DNA of 64,000 nt from the NCBI GenBank assembly GCA_003132405.1, contig PKXQ01000137.1, positions 250-64,249 on the forward strand, written 5' to 3'. Each line of letters starts with the position of its first letter. The stretch's first letter is position 1. Below are positions 9,545 to 18,516 of the stretch, one piece after another. The notes beneath the pieces were generated by a model, which made no database searches, was not told the origin of the DNA, and was given only the letters and a program-made list of their open reading frames with translations. A program made the translations under genes and the position numbers. The stretch comes from Acidobacteriaceae bacterium. Its GTDB lineage: Bacteria > Acidobacteriota > Terriglobia > Terriglobales > Acidobacteriaceae.

Positions 9545-10720
9545 CTATTTCGCACCCGTCTTCGCAGAATCGCCCGGCTCAGCTCGCATCACCGGCTCGC
9601 GCGCATGAGCGCGGCCATCGGCGGCACGACCGTATTGCACGGGCCAAGCAGCCGGATACTTGAGTTCGCGGGCGGCACGCAACGGCCAATAGGGATCCCG
9701 CAACATTTCGCGCGCCAGCAGCACCAGGTCGGCTTGCTGTGAGCGGATGATGCAATCGGCCTGCGCGGGGTCGGTGATCATGCCGACTGAACCAGTGGCG
9801 ATGCCAGATTCGCGCCGAATGCGGGCTGCGAAGGCCGTCTGGTATCCCGGCCCGGCGGGAATGTCAGCTTTGGCTACATTGCCGCCGCTCGACACATCCA
9901 CGAGGTCGACGCCGCACTCGCGCAGCAGCGAAGATAGCGCCACGGATTGATCGATGGTCCATCCAGCTTCAACGCCGTTCTTCCCTTCTCCATGAAAGCT
10001 TTCGAGCCAGTCGGTGGCGGAGATGCGAACGAAGATCGGCAGGTGAGAAGGCCACGCTTCACGCAGCGCTGTTGCGACCTCAAGAAGAAGTCTTGTTCGA
10101 TTCTCGAAGCTGCCGCCGTATTGATCCGTGCGCTGGTTGCTGAGCGGGGAGAGAAATTCGTGCAACAGGTAACCATGGGCCGCGTGGATCTCAATCACGT
10201 CGAAACCGCCCGCGAGGGCGCGCGCGGCGGCAGCAACAAAAGCGTTTTTGATGGTTGCAATTCCCTCCTGAGTCAGCGCAGTCGGCTTGCCGTACTCCTC
10301 TGCAAACGGAATCGCGCTCGGCGCGTATTGCGCATCCCAACCACCTTCCGATGGCGGAACGAGACGCGTTCCGTCCCAAGGCCGCGACATGCTCGCCTTC
10401 CGTCCAGCATGTGCGAGTTGCATACCGGCGTAGCTGCCTTGCGAGTGCAGAAAATCTGTGATTCGCTTGAGCCGATCAATATGCTGGTCAGACCAGATGC
10501 CGAAGTCCTGCGGAGAGATGCGGCCCTCGGGCAACACCGCTGACGCCTCGGTAAACACCAGGCCTGCGCCACCGACTGCGCGACTCCCGAGATGCACGAA
10601 GTGCCAGTCGCTCGCGAAGCCATCCTCGGAAGAATATTGGCACATGGGCGATACGGCAATTCGGTTGGGCAGAGTGAGGCTTCGCAGCGCCAAGGGCGCA
10701 AATAAATGCGGAACATTCAT
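9545..10720 (-). CDS. Old Yellow Enzyme, YqjM-like ene-reductase
   Basis: An FMN-dependent NAD(P)H ene-reductase that reduces activated C=C bonds. The flavin-modulating Cys is in PMCQYSSEDG, the substrate-binding pair in EIHAAHGYLLHEFLSP, and the FMN phosphate region in the C-terminal third. The Cys places it in the YqjM/thermophilic-like class. ATG at 10720 (MNVPHLFAPL) has AAAAGGAT about ten bases upstream; a TTG at 10729 is less likely. Length 391. The physiological substrate is unknown. Confidence 0.92.
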   Translation of the reverse strand: MNVPHLFAPLALRSLTLPNRIAVSPMCQYSSEDGFASDWHFVHLGSRAVGGAGLVFTEASAVLPEGRISPQDFGIWSDQHIDRLKRITDFLHSQGSYAGMQLAHAGRKASMSRPWDGTRLVPPSEGGWDAQYAPSAIPFAEEYGKPTALTQEGIATIKNAFVAAAARALAGGFDVIEIHAAHGYLLHEFLSPLSNQRTDQYGGSFENRTRLLLEVATALREAWPSHLPIFVRISATDWLESFHGEGKNGVEAGWTIDQSVALSSLLRECGVDLVDVSSGGNVAKADIPAGPGYQTAFAARIRRESGIATGSVGMITDPAQADCIIRSQQADLVLLAREMLRDPYWPLRAARELKYPAAWPVQYGRAADGRAHAREPVMRAEPGDSAKTGAK

Positions 10721-10823
10721 GCGGAACAATCCTTTTAGGCAGGCTCTTCAACAAACAAAAAGATGAGAACTGGCGGGTAGAATCAAGCCGCCAGTGCAGT
10801 CGCGTAAGTCACAATTCTCTCCG

Positions 10824-11486
10824 TCACCAGCGCATGCCAACCGTTATCGGGAAAAAACTGGTCTCGACATCGCTGTCGTAGGCTTTATGGTAGCGAAATT
10901 CGACAAACAACTTGGCATTGCGAAAATGGTTTGTGCGATAGGTAATTCCGCCGCCATAGTTGTAGCCGCCGGCAATCTTGGTGTTTGAGGCCAGCGGTTG
11001 CGGAAACGTGAGCGCAAGGGGATTTCCGTAGCAGGTCAGATCCCACCAAGTCCATGCGGGCTGGCAGAGGGCTCCGGTGGACAGCAACTGGTAGCGCGCG
11101 GAAACGGTGCGGCTATAGAAACCTACGCCGAAAATTCCATAGGCTCCCCAGTTGCCGATATGGCGAGGCACATTGACGATGCCATCAATGCTAAAGGACT
11201 GCATGCGGCCGCTCTGGCCTGGCAGGCTCTGGTCCCGGATCACGGTCGGCTTAAAGCCGAGGTCGTAGTACATGTATTCGCCATCGACGCCGAAGATGCG
11301 GTTGAAGTTCCAGCCGGCGCCGACTACTGCGTCAAACGAGTCGCCGACGAACTGAGCGACATCGCCGCGACCGATGCCCAGTCCGGCGCCCGCGGTGAAA
11401 TTGTAGTGGCTGAAACTCGATTGTGCAGAAGCTAACGATGCAATGAGTCCACAGAAAACAAGCAGGAACAGTATCCGAATCCTCAA
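10824..11486 (-). CDS. Outer-membrane beta-barrel protein
   Basis: A 220-residue exported protein. A TTG at 11486 is favoured as start because GAGGAG lies seven bases upstream; it gives the signal peptide MRIRILFLLVFCGLIASLASAQ (cleaved near there). The mature part alternates polar and hydrophobic residues with many aromatic residues and ends in a Trp, as OmpA/porin-like eight-strand barrels do. No specific function can be assigned. Confidence 0.75.
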   Translation of the reverse strand: MRIRILFLLVFCGLIASLASAQSSFSHYNFTAGAGLGIGRGDVAQFVGDSFDAVVGAGWNFNRIFGVDGEYMYYDLGFKPTVIRDQSLPGQSGRMQSFSIDGIVNVPRHIGNWGAYGIFGVGFYSRTVSARYQLLSTGALCQPAWTWWDLTCYGNPLALTFPQPLASNTKIAGGYNYGGGITYRTNHFRNAKLFVEFRYHKAYDSDVETSFFPITVGMRW

Positions 11487-11643
11487 TCTTGATCTCCTCT
11501 TTATTTTCAAAAAAACATGGCGCCTCAGCTACTTTGTTATCCGAGTCTATCAACCGCGCTCGTGGGCCCAAGGTTCTGCTGCGATTACCATTTTCTCACT
11601 TAGATGCGGGGAGCAAAAAAGATTGTCAGCCTTTTTCCGTGGG

Positions 11644-12498
11644 TTAGTCGTGTCCCGACGCCGAAGGGTGGCTCATCCTCTTCACCACTACGGGCCAATA
11701 CTCGCGGAGCATGTTTCCGCCCGCCCGACTCGCGAGGTCCAGACCATAGCGTAACAAAGTATCCCCGACGGTGCGGTTGCGGTCGGGCCAATAGACATTT
11801 GCGAGCGCCTCGCCCATCAGCGGGCCACCGAGTCTAGACCAGGCGATGCCCTCGCGACCTTGATCGCTGCGCATGATAAATACGTGTTGCACCGAGTACT
11901 TTATGGCGTGGCCGAAACGCGGGTTGATCTCCGCGTAGAAACGCGGGTCCTCGTGCAGAGCGGACGCCAGCAAGAACGTCCCGAAGAATTCGCTGGACGC
12001 CGTGCGCCCCATATCGGACCCGAACCGTTTGGCATATGCGTCCCAACCCTGGCCGAAGCCGGTGGGCGAGTCGTCCGCTTGGCTGACGGCCGAGCCGATC
12101 ATAGCCCAGGTTATCGAATGCACGGAAATGCTGTTGTCCACGAACAGCTCAAACTTTTGTCCGGTAGAGAGCCGCTCCGCACTGGTAGCGATGTCGGGGA
12201 AAACGATGGACTTCCTCTCCAACAGATTGTAAAAGGCCACCGGCGGAGGAGGCGCTGAGGGCTTAGTCGTTTGTTCAGCTGGAGGTTGTCCGGCCGAGGA
12301 AGCGCCCGTCTGAGTTTGGGAGGTTGAGGTTACCTGGGCTGAAAGTGAAGCTGTCGAACCGAATACGGTCACTGCAACAATAATCAACGCGCACAGCGGC
12401 AACCGCAGCGACAAGGCTCGATCGGATTGGAGGACTGGTTCACGTCTAATTTCTCCAATTCCAATTTCAAAGAGGCGCGATTCCTGGCTCAATGGCAT
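11644..12498 (-). CDS. Secreted hypothetical protein
   Basis: Not assigned to a named family. It is 284 residues long with a late hydrophobic segment (about 33-53, ending SLSAQ) that looks like a signal peptide. The start may therefore be internal. A Ser/Thr/Gln/Pro-rich stretch follows, then a folded region with HEDPRFYAEINPRFGHAIKY and RLGGPLMGEALANVYWP. I recall similar proteins from other Acidobacteriota, without known function. It lies upstream of the barrel gene on the same strand, about 157 bases away. Confidence 0.6.
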   Translation of the reverse strand: MPLSQESRLFEIGIGEIRREPVLQSDRALSLRLPLCALIIVAVTVFGSTASLSAQVTSTSQTQTGASSAGQPPAEQTTKPSAPPPPVAFYNLLERKSIVFPDIATSAERLSTGQKFELFVDNSISVHSITWAMIGSAVSQADDSPTGFGQGWDAYAKRFGSDMGRTASSEFFGTFLLASALHEDPRFYAEINPRFGHAIKYSVQHVFIMRSDQGREGIAWSRLGGPLMGEALANVYWPDRNRTVGDTLLRYGLDLASRAGGNMLREYWPVVVKRMSHPSASGHD

Positions 12499-12591
12499 CG
12501 CTAGAGATTACCCAATCGTTGGCGCGGCGGCAAACAATTAAAGGCAACGCTTCTAAGTTTCAAGGTTGTAAAGTTGCAAACCCGGCTTTGG

Positions 12592-12813
12592 TCAGGCGAC
12601 TTCGCCGCTTCGGCTGGCCAAATACTGCAGCAGTTCGCCGACCGTGAGGCCTGATTGGAGCATCTGAATCATCTCTTCCGCGCTGACGCCTACTTGCGCG
12701 CCGAAAGCGACAATCTTGGCGACTGCGCACTGCAGCGCCTCCTTTTGGGCTATGGTAAGCGACTCCGCAAAATTACCGCTTGCGGCCGCGGTCAGTTGCG
12801 TTTGTGTCGACAT
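12592..12813 (-). CDS. Small hypothetical protein
   Basis: A 73-residue ORF from the ATG at 12813 (MSTQTQLTAAASGNFAES). The body is helical (IAQKEALQCAVAKIVAFG, then VSAEEMIQMLQSGLTVGELLQYL). The final part looks like a DNA- or partner-binding helix pair, but no family is recognised. Composition and the clean start argue for a real gene, though not strongly. Confidence 0.5.
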   Translation of the reverse strand: MSTQTQLTAAASGNFAESLTIAQKEALQCAVAKIVAFGAQVGVSAEEMIQMLQSGLTVGELLQYLASRSGEVA

Positions 12814-13088
12814 TCGAGACTCCGCTAATGTGCCACGCAAGGGCTCAAATTACCCACGCGCCGCAGTTTTCTTCGATTCTGGAATCCGCGTTTGGTACCT
12901 CGGAATCCACCCCGCGCTACCGCTTCCGCGCGCCGATTTGCAGCTATCATCCGCCAACCTAGTCTTTTTCGGATGTGATGGCGCTTACTTCTATTTGTGA
13001 TGGAAATGGACTGCTTGTGGGAAGGCGGAGTTTTGATTTGGTTTAAGACGAGGGCTAAGTTATTGCAAAAAGGCGCACATCCGCTACA

Positions 13089-14018
13089 TTATTTGCTCGC
13101 AATGTTTTGCCGATGCAGCAGCGAGGCAAGAATCGAGGCTCCCAAAACGACCAGCACGGTGGTGAGCGTCCATTCGGTCGAAATGCTCACGGAATGCGAT
13201 GCCAGCATTTTGACGCCTATAAAAATCAGCACCGCCGATAACCCGTAATGCAAATAACCGAACCGGTCCATCATTCCCGCCAGCGCAAAGTACATGGAGC
13301 GCAGGCCGAGAATGGCGAACACGTTCGAGGTGTAAACGATGAAGGCATTCAGCGTGATCGCGAGCACGGCCGGAATTGAATCCACCGCAAAGAGAATGTC
13401 GCTGGTCTCGACCAGGAGCAGCGCCACGAGGAGCGGAGTGGCATAGAGCCTGTTGGCGTCACTACCTTTATCTCGGCGCGTGAAAAATTGACCGCCGACA
13501 TATTCCTTGGTCACCGGGAATACGCGGCGGAACAGGCGCAGAATGACGTTTTTTTCGGGTTGAATTTCTTTGGCGCCGTGGCGTAGCAGCTTAATCCCCG
13601 AATAAACCAGCAAGGCGCCGAATGCATAGATGATCCAATGAAAGCGAAGCAGCAGGCTTACGCCGGCCATGATGAAGACGCCGCGCATCACGAGAGCGCC
13701 GAGGATTCCGGCGAAGAGCACCTTGTGCTGATGCTCTTCGGGAACGCTGAAATAGCGGAAGATGAGAAGAAATAAAAGCAGGTTGTCGACGCTGAGCGAG
13801 AGTTCGATGACGTAAGCGGTTACGAATTGCAATGCTTGAGGGCGCCCGAAGCGCGACAGTACCAGCATTGCAAATATTGCCGCGAGCATGATCCAGATCG
13901 CCGACCAGGCAAGCGCCTGGCGAACGCCGACGGGGCTCGATCCGCGATTGAGCACGCCAAGGTCGAGCGCCAGCATCGCCAGGACAAACAGGTTAAAGAG
14001 AATCCAGAAGACGAGCAC
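13089..14018 (-). CDS. TerC-family integral membrane protein
   Basis: A TerC/Alx-type inner-membrane protein with about eight or nine membrane segments, linked in other bacteria to metal (Mn) homeostasis or tellurite resistance. The family segments ALDLGVLNR, YVIELSLSVDNLL and ETSDILFAVDSIPAVLAI carry the conserved acidic residues. GTG at 14018 gives 309 residues beginning close to the first membrane helix. An in-frame extension to 14132 would encode Cys/Phe-rich peptide from the repeat at 14054-14270 and is rejected. Confidence 0.85.
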   Translation of the reverse strand: MLVFWILFNLFVLAMLALDLGVLNRGSSPVGVRQALAWSAIWIMLAAIFAMLVLSRFGRPQALQFVTAYVIELSLSVDNLLLFLLIFRYFSVPEEHQHKVLFAGILGALVMRGVFIMAGVSLLLRFHWIIYAFGALLVYSGIKLLRHGAKEIQPEKNVILRLFRRVFPVTKEYVGGQFFTRRDKGSDANRLYATPLLVALLLVETSDILFAVDSIPAVLAITLNAFIVYTSNVFAILGLRSMYFALAGMMDRFGYLHYGLSAVLIFIGVKMLASHSVSISTEWTLTTVLVVLGASILASLLHRQNIASK

Positions 14019-14053
14019 AGGGAATCTTAAAGCAGCTGACTGGTGACGGGTTA

Positions 14054-14270
14054 CAGGAAAAGCGAAAATGCAGGAAAAGCAAGAGGCAGGAAAAGCAAAA
14101 GTGCAGGAAAGGCAAAAACAGAGGAAAAGCAAAGCACAGGAAAATCAAAACAGCAGCTCGGCCGTCCTAACGGCTGGCCTTGTGTTTGCTTTCCCGGTCA
14201 CTGCTTTGTTTTTCTTGCACTTTCGCTTTTCCTGCCTTTCGCTTTTCCTAGCTTTTGATTTTCCTGTCAT
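14054..14270. repeat. Degenerate GGAAAAGC tandem repeat forming a large inverted repeat
   Basis: From 14054 to about 14152 a 16-17 base unit with the core CAGGAAAAGCAAAA recurs about six times. From about 14185 to 14270 the complement (core TTTTGCTTTTCCTG) recurs about five times. The two arrays face each other across a GC-rich centre that itself contains GGCCGT and ACGGC. The block lies between terC and the Rrf2 gene and could fold into a long hairpin as RNA or single-stranded DNA. No coding role is credible. Confidence 0.75.
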
Positions 14271-14285
14271 CTGCCACCTGCCCTA

Positions 14286-14795
14286 CTACGCTTCGTGTCG
14301 CGCCACCATGGGCAGCACGGTGGGCTCTGGTTTCCTTTTCTTGCGAGTCTTCCGGTTAATGCTCTTCGGATGAGAACTCGCCGCAGGACCGCGGCTGATC
14401 AGATCGGCGAGCGTTGTATTTTCCAGAATCTTCGCCGCCGCGTCCCGCACTTCCAGGAAAACTTTGTAGAGGGCACTGTGTTCGGCATCGCGATCGATCA
14501 AAGCGCGCAACTGGTCGGCATCGCCGAAGGGCGCCAGCGGCCCGTCAATCAAACGGATAATCTCGCTCAGGCGAATCTCCGCCGGCGAGCGGCGCAAGCG
14601 ATATCCACCCTTGGCGCCCCGGACGCTCTCCACGATGCGGGCGTTCTTGAGTTCCAGAAGAATCAGCTCGAGAAATTTCTCAGGAAGATTTTCTTCATAG
14701 GCGATGTCGCGAATCCGAATCGCGCCTTGTGTGTAGCGCCGGGTCAGCACCATCAGCGCCTGCAACGCGTACAGCCCTTTTTGCGAAACCTTCAT
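14286..14795 (-). CDS. Rrf2-family transcriptional regulator
   Basis: A winged-helix DNA-binding regulator of 169 residues starting MKVSQKGLYALQALMVL. The helix-turn-helix lies at about residues 25-50 and RGAKGGYRLRRSP forms the wing. It lacks the three Cys residues that bind an Fe-S cluster in IscR/NsrR, so it is more like CymR or an unliganded member. A Lys/Arg-rich tail follows residue 145. The ATG at 14795 matches the family start; the longer ORF from 14843 does not. Confidence 0.9.
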   Translation of the reverse strand: MKVSQKGLYALQALMVLTRRYTQGAIRIRDIAYEENLPEKFLELILLELKNARIVESVRGAKGGYRLRRSPAEIRLSEIIRLIDGPLAPFGDADQLRALIDRDAEHSALYKVFLEVRDAAAKILENTTLADLISRGPAASSHPKSINRKTRKKRKPEPTVLPMVARHEA

Positions 14796-15013
14796 AGTGT
14801 CCGCCCGACTCCGCCAAACTAACTCTATCTCACTAATAGGCATTATAGAAATGCAAGCCCATTGCCAAAGCGTATGCGAATCTCACCTCGACCCGATATG
14901 TGGTTTCAGCGGGTTGCAGTTGCATCGTCCTTCGGAAGCACGCGGCTATGCAAGGCTTTGCAGTTATGCTGTGCCCAAGTTCTACGCCACCTTTGGCGAT
15001 GCCAGCGAAGCAA

Positions 15014-15772
15014 TCAGCGCAGGCGCAGAATCTCGACCGTGATGTTATCCGGGCCGCCGCGTTCTTTGGCAAGCGCAATCAACTCGCGGCCCGCTTTCTC
15101 GGCCCTGTTGTTTTCGACGATGTCGAGAATCTCGGGGTCGCGTACCAGCCCCCACAATCCGTCGGTGCAGATCACCAGCACGTCGGCGGGGTGCAGCGGT
15201 TCGGGTCGTTCGGGTGCATCCATGATCAGCTCGGGATTCGTGCCCAAAGCGGCGGTCAGAATATTGCGTTGCGGATGATGCTCGGCTTCTTCCGCGCTGA
15301 TCATTCCCGCCTCCACCAGCCGCCCAACATAGGAGTGGTCGCGGGTTACTCGCGTAATACGGCCGTCGCGAATCAGGTAGAGGCGAGTGTCGCCGACATG
15401 CACGAAATAGAGCTCGTCCTGCACGATCGCTGCGGCCGTGCAGGTGGTTCCCATGCCGCGCAGCTCAGGATGAGCAACGCTGTATTGCCGTATCTGCTCG
15501 TGAGCAGCCTGCAAAGCCTCAACTAGCGCGGCCTGGGGATCATTGCCACCGAAATCGCGATACACTGCCATCAGCGTCTCGACCGCCAACCGGCTGGCTT
15601 CCTGGCCGCCTTCGTATCCGCCCATGCCATCGGCCACCACGGCTAACCGGCCCTTGCGCAGGAATTGCTGGTCATCGTCGGGCTCCCAATAGCCGAACGA
15701 ATCCTCATTATTCTGGCGCAGGCACCCGATGTCGGATTGGCTGGACACCTCTATGCCGGTGCGAACCTTCAT
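15014..15772 (-). CDS. PP2C-type Ser/Thr protein phosphatase
   Basis: A Stp/PrpC-like metal-dependent phosphatase of 252 residues that would reverse Ser/Thr kinase phosphorylation. PP2C motifs are in order: RQNNEDS, VVADGMGGYEGG, VGDTRLYLIRDG, TRDHSYVGRLVEAG, ICTDGLWG and GGPDNITVEILRL. All metal-binding Asp positions appear intact. No partner kinase is visible in the window. Confidence 0.93.
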   Translation of the reverse strand: MKVRTGIEVSSQSDIGCLRQNNEDSFGYWEPDDDQQFLRKGRLAVVADGMGGYEGGQEASRLAVETLMAVYRDFGGNDPQAALVEALQAAHEQIRQYSVAHPELRGMGTTCTAAAIVQDELYFVHVGDTRLYLIRDGRITRVTRDHSYVGRLVEAGMISAEEAEHHPQRNILTAALGTNPELIMDAPERPEPLHPADVLVICTDGLWGLVRDPEILDIVENNRAEKAGRELIALAKERGGPDNITVEILRLR

Positions 15773-15940
15773 CCGAACACGATTTCATTGGCGGGAATAT
15801 CAAGCATAGGGAAAGAATGCCTTCACGGGCAAACCTAAAGATTATAAAGGGTGCAGGCGGGACACTCAAACCGACGGGTGAGGAGTGAATGAAAAATGGA
15901 CAGCGCGGGAGTGGGATGATCCGACTTAAATCGTCGCTCT

Positions 15941-15978
15941 AAAAGGAAACGAGGACGGCAGCTGAGCCACCGCCCTCG
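15941..15978 (-). terminator. Intrinsic terminator after the lipoprotein gene
   Basis: On the minus strand a 13-base-pair stem (15978-15966 with 15962-15950) closes a three-base loop. Three of its pairs are G-U wobbles that exist only in the minus-strand RNA. It is followed by TTTCCTTTT (15949-15941). This fits a rho-independent terminator 25 bases past the stop of the 16003-16617 gene. Confidence 0.75.
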
Positions 15979-16002
15979 CGGAATTGAGAATCGAATGTCA
16001 GA

Positions 16003-16617
16003 TCACGGAGTTGAGGAAGGGCCACATAACGAGGTTGGGTTGTTACCGACACCGCCAGTGCCGGGGATATTGGGATTGTTGGGGTCGCCAGCCGTGTCGG
16101 CTACTGCGATCTCAACGACCGGGGTAACCATCCCCTGAAAGGTGGCCGTAACATCGTAAGCGCCACTTATCGCCCAAGAGGGAGTCGGAGTCGGGTCTGC
16201 CTGAGTAACCGCGGCACCATCGACCCAGGTGCAGAAGGCGGGGTCGACGGCTGTCGCCAAGCCCGTCGCGCTTAACTGGACAACCTGCGGCGGCGGAGGC
16301 AGCGCAAAGCCAAAGGCGTCTTGGTTATATATGGGATCGAGAACGATCTGCCAGGCAACCTCATCCCCATGAATGAGGACAGCTTTCCCGTTACTATAGT
16401 TTGCCCAAGCGTAGAGTTGGAGGTTTGCGGAAATACCCTGCAGGTTAAGTCCGGACGTGGACGTCTCGGATGTGGACGAGGTTGAGAGCTGAATAGACTG
16501 TAGCTTCTTGGTCGCTCCGCAGCCCAGCATGCTGAACACCATCAGCGCGCAAGTTAACGCGGCAAAGAGAGTTGTACGATTCACCGCCGAGTACCTCCAA
16601 AAGGAAATCTTCCGCAT
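16003..16617 (-). CDS. Hypothetical lipoprotein
   Basis: A 204-residue exported protein of unknown function. From the ATG at 16617 the signal peptide ends in the lipobox-like MLGC at about residues 29-32, so it is probably a lipoprotein. The remainder holds a Big-like beta-sandwich pattern (LQLYAWANYSNGKAVLIHG, VVQLSATGLATA, SGAYDVTATF), a common form in acidobacterial surface proteins. The Asn/Gly/Pro-rich end is disordered. Upstream ATGs (16734) are not needed. Confidence 0.65.
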   Translation of the reverse strand: MRKISFWRYSAVNRTTLFAALTCALMVFSMLGCGATKKLQSIQLSTSSTSETSTSGLNLQGISANLQLYAWANYSNGKAVLIHGDEVAWQIVLDPIYNQDAFGFALPPPPQVVQLSATGLATAVDPAFCTWVDGAAVTQADPTPTPSWAISGAYDVTATFQGMVTPVVEIAVADTAGDPNNPNIPGTGGVGNNPTSLCGPSSTP

Positions 16618-16841
16618 CGTCGCAGCATCCGTCACATCGGACAAGGTAACCAAAGTCATGGCACTGCACGGAGAGGAATACTTGGCCCTCTGGTTCCCGA
16701 TAAGGGCTTTGCGGTAATCGGTTCGCGGTAACACGCGATTGTCGTAACCACGGCGACCATGAACATCGCACCGAAAATCGCAGCGCCAAATGTCAGCGTC
16801 CGAATGGGACGGTCCGCGTTAAGGTCGTCTACAATCTCTTC

Positions 16842-17501
16842 ATGCCCGAGCCGCTTTCCGAGTCAAAGCCTGGACCCCAACCCGAACTGGCGTCGGCTAG
16901 GCCGACGCTTCCCCCGCTTGCTTCACCTCCTGCGCCGGCCGCGCCTCCGCCTCCTCCTGCTGCGCCTGCGCAAATTACCGAGTTTCATATCGGCGATGAA
17001 TTCGGGACGGCCAAGCGCAACCTGCCGCCCGTACGCATCGTCCTGATATGCCTTGCGGCAGTGGCTGTAGTTGTGGGGATTTTCGCTTTCACCGAACGTG
17101 CGAAACCGCAGGGCGCGGGCTCCATCGACTTCGTATCGGTGACGGACGTGCCAGGGCAGAATATGGTACTGAGCGCTATCACGCTAACGCTGCGCAATAC
17201 CGGCGAGAAGCCGTTGTGGATTCACTCTCTAAAAGCGCAGCTCGTCACGGCTGACAATCAAACGCTCGACGACGAAGCCGCGTCGGCCGTCGATCTCGAC
17301 CGCTACTACCAGGCTTTCCCAGTTTTAAAGCAGAGTTCGGAATCGCCGCTTTCACCGGAGACGAAACTGCTCCCCGGAACGGTACAAAGAGGAACTATTG
17401 TCGTCGGATTCAAGGTCACCAAAGAGGCCTTCGATCGGCGCAAATCTCTGACGGTTGCGATCCAGCCCTATGACCAGCCGCTGCCCGTGATTTTGAAATG
17501 A
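16842..17501 (+). CDS. Single-pass membrane protein with FxLYD-like domain
   Basis: A 219-residue protein. Residues 1-50 are Pro/Ala-rich and probably cytoplasmic, a single membrane helix follows (RIVLICLAAVAVVVGIFAF, about 66-84), and residues 95-219 form a beta-rich outer domain with ITLTLRNTGEKPLWIHSLKA. That pattern resembles FxLYD/DUF4352-type domains. Specific function unknown. It is divergent from the lipoprotein gene and convergent with PPK2. Confidence 0.65.
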   Translation: MPEPLSESKPGPQPELASARPTLPPLASPPAPAAPPPPPAAPAQITEFHIGDEFGTAKRNLPPVRIVLICLAAVAVVVGIFAFTERAKPQGAGSIDFVSVTDVPGQNMVLSAITLTLRNTGEKPLWIHSLKAQLVTADNQTLDDEAASAVDLDRYYQAFPVLKQSSESPLSPETKLLPGTVQRGTIVVGFKVTKEAFDRRKSLTVAIQPYDQPLPVILK

Positions 17502-17586
17502 TGAAGAAGCTGTGGCGAGCGACGGGTTTGAATCATGAACTGTGAATGAGAAGTGCTCCCCGGGCGCGCCGACAGGCGCTCCGCGC

Positions 17587-18468
17587 TTACTCCTTTTCAA
17601 GCTGCTGACGCGCCTTCGCCAACGCGGCCTTCTCTTCCCGGCTCACCGTCGGATACTTCAAATCCATATCCTTGAGGGCATCGACCACAGCCTGCGCGAC
17701 CACCAGCCTGGTAAACCACTTGTTATCCGCGGGCACGACATACCAGGGCGCGTGAGCGCTGGCCGTGTGTTGAATCATCTCTTCGTACGCTTGCTGGTAA
17801 TCATTCCAGAATTCGCGTTCCTTGATATCGGCGGCAGAGAATTTCCAGTTTTTGTCGGGCGTGTCAAGCCGCTCCAGGAAGCGTTTCTTCTGCTCCTTCT
17901 TTGAGAGATGCAGGAAGAACTTGACCACCGCAATGCCATTCCGAGTAACGTAGCGCTCGAAGTTATTGATATCTTCGAAGCGCTCGCGCCATATATCTTT
18001 CGTTACGAGCGTCTTCGGCAGATTCTCGTTCTCCAGAATCTCGGGGTGGACGCGCACCACCAGCACTTCTTCATAATACGATCGATTGAAGATGCCGATC
18101 TGACCTCTGCCCGGCATGCACTTCGAGGTTCGCCACAAGTAGCCGTGGTGCAATTCTTCCGCCGTGGGCGTCTTGAACGACCACACGTCGACGCCCTGCG
18201 GATTCACTCCCGACATCACATGCTTGATGGTTCCATCTTTGCCGGCGGCATCCATCGCCTGAAAGATGAGCAGCAGGCCCCAGCGGTCCTGGGCGGCAAG
18301 AATATCCTGCAGGTCGGCCAGTTTCTTGACGCCATCGGCCAGCAACTCCTTCGCCTGCGGCTTGAGTTCTGAGCCGAGTCCGTGCGTGTCCGCCGGATCG
18401 TGATCCTTGAGGTGAAAATGTTTTCCGTGTTCAACGCGATAGCGGCTGAGCAGCTTGTCGATTTTCAT
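17587..18468 (-). CDS. ppk2: PPK2-family polyphosphate kinase
   Basis: Transfers phosphate between polyphosphate and nucleotides. The 293-residue protein has the Walker A-like FQAMDAAGKDGTIKHV, the lid region GQIGIFNRSYYEEVLVVRVH and the Walker B-like segments of the family. It matches the polyphosphate:nucleotide phosphotransferase subgroup in length and motif spacing. Whether it prefers AMP or ADP (or GMP/GDP) cannot be read from sequence alone. It is monocistronic between convergent and co-directional neighbours. Confidence 0.92.
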   Translation of the reverse strand: MKIDKLLSRYRVEHGKHFHLKDHDPADTHGLGSELKPQAKELLADGVKKLADLQDILAAQDRWGLLLIFQAMDAAGKDGTIKHVMSGVNPQGVDVWSFKTPTAEELHHGYLWRTSKCMPGRGQIGIFNRSYYEEVLVVRVHPEILENENLPKTLVTKDIWRERFEDINNFERYVTRNGIAVVKFFLHLSKKEQKKRFLERLDTPDKNWKFSAADIKEREFWNDYQQAYEEMIQHTASAHAPWYVVPADNKWFTRLVVAQAVVDALKDMDLKYPTVSREEKAALAKARQQLEKE

Positions 18469-18516
18469 AGGGATATTTTAGGCGATTCGGATCGCAGGTG
18501 ATTCGGCGCCGCCGCC

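Noticed and set aside
14019..14132. N-terminal extension of TerC
   Set aside because: It is encoded by the GGAAAAGC repeat and gives a Cys/Phe-rich peptide not seen in the family.
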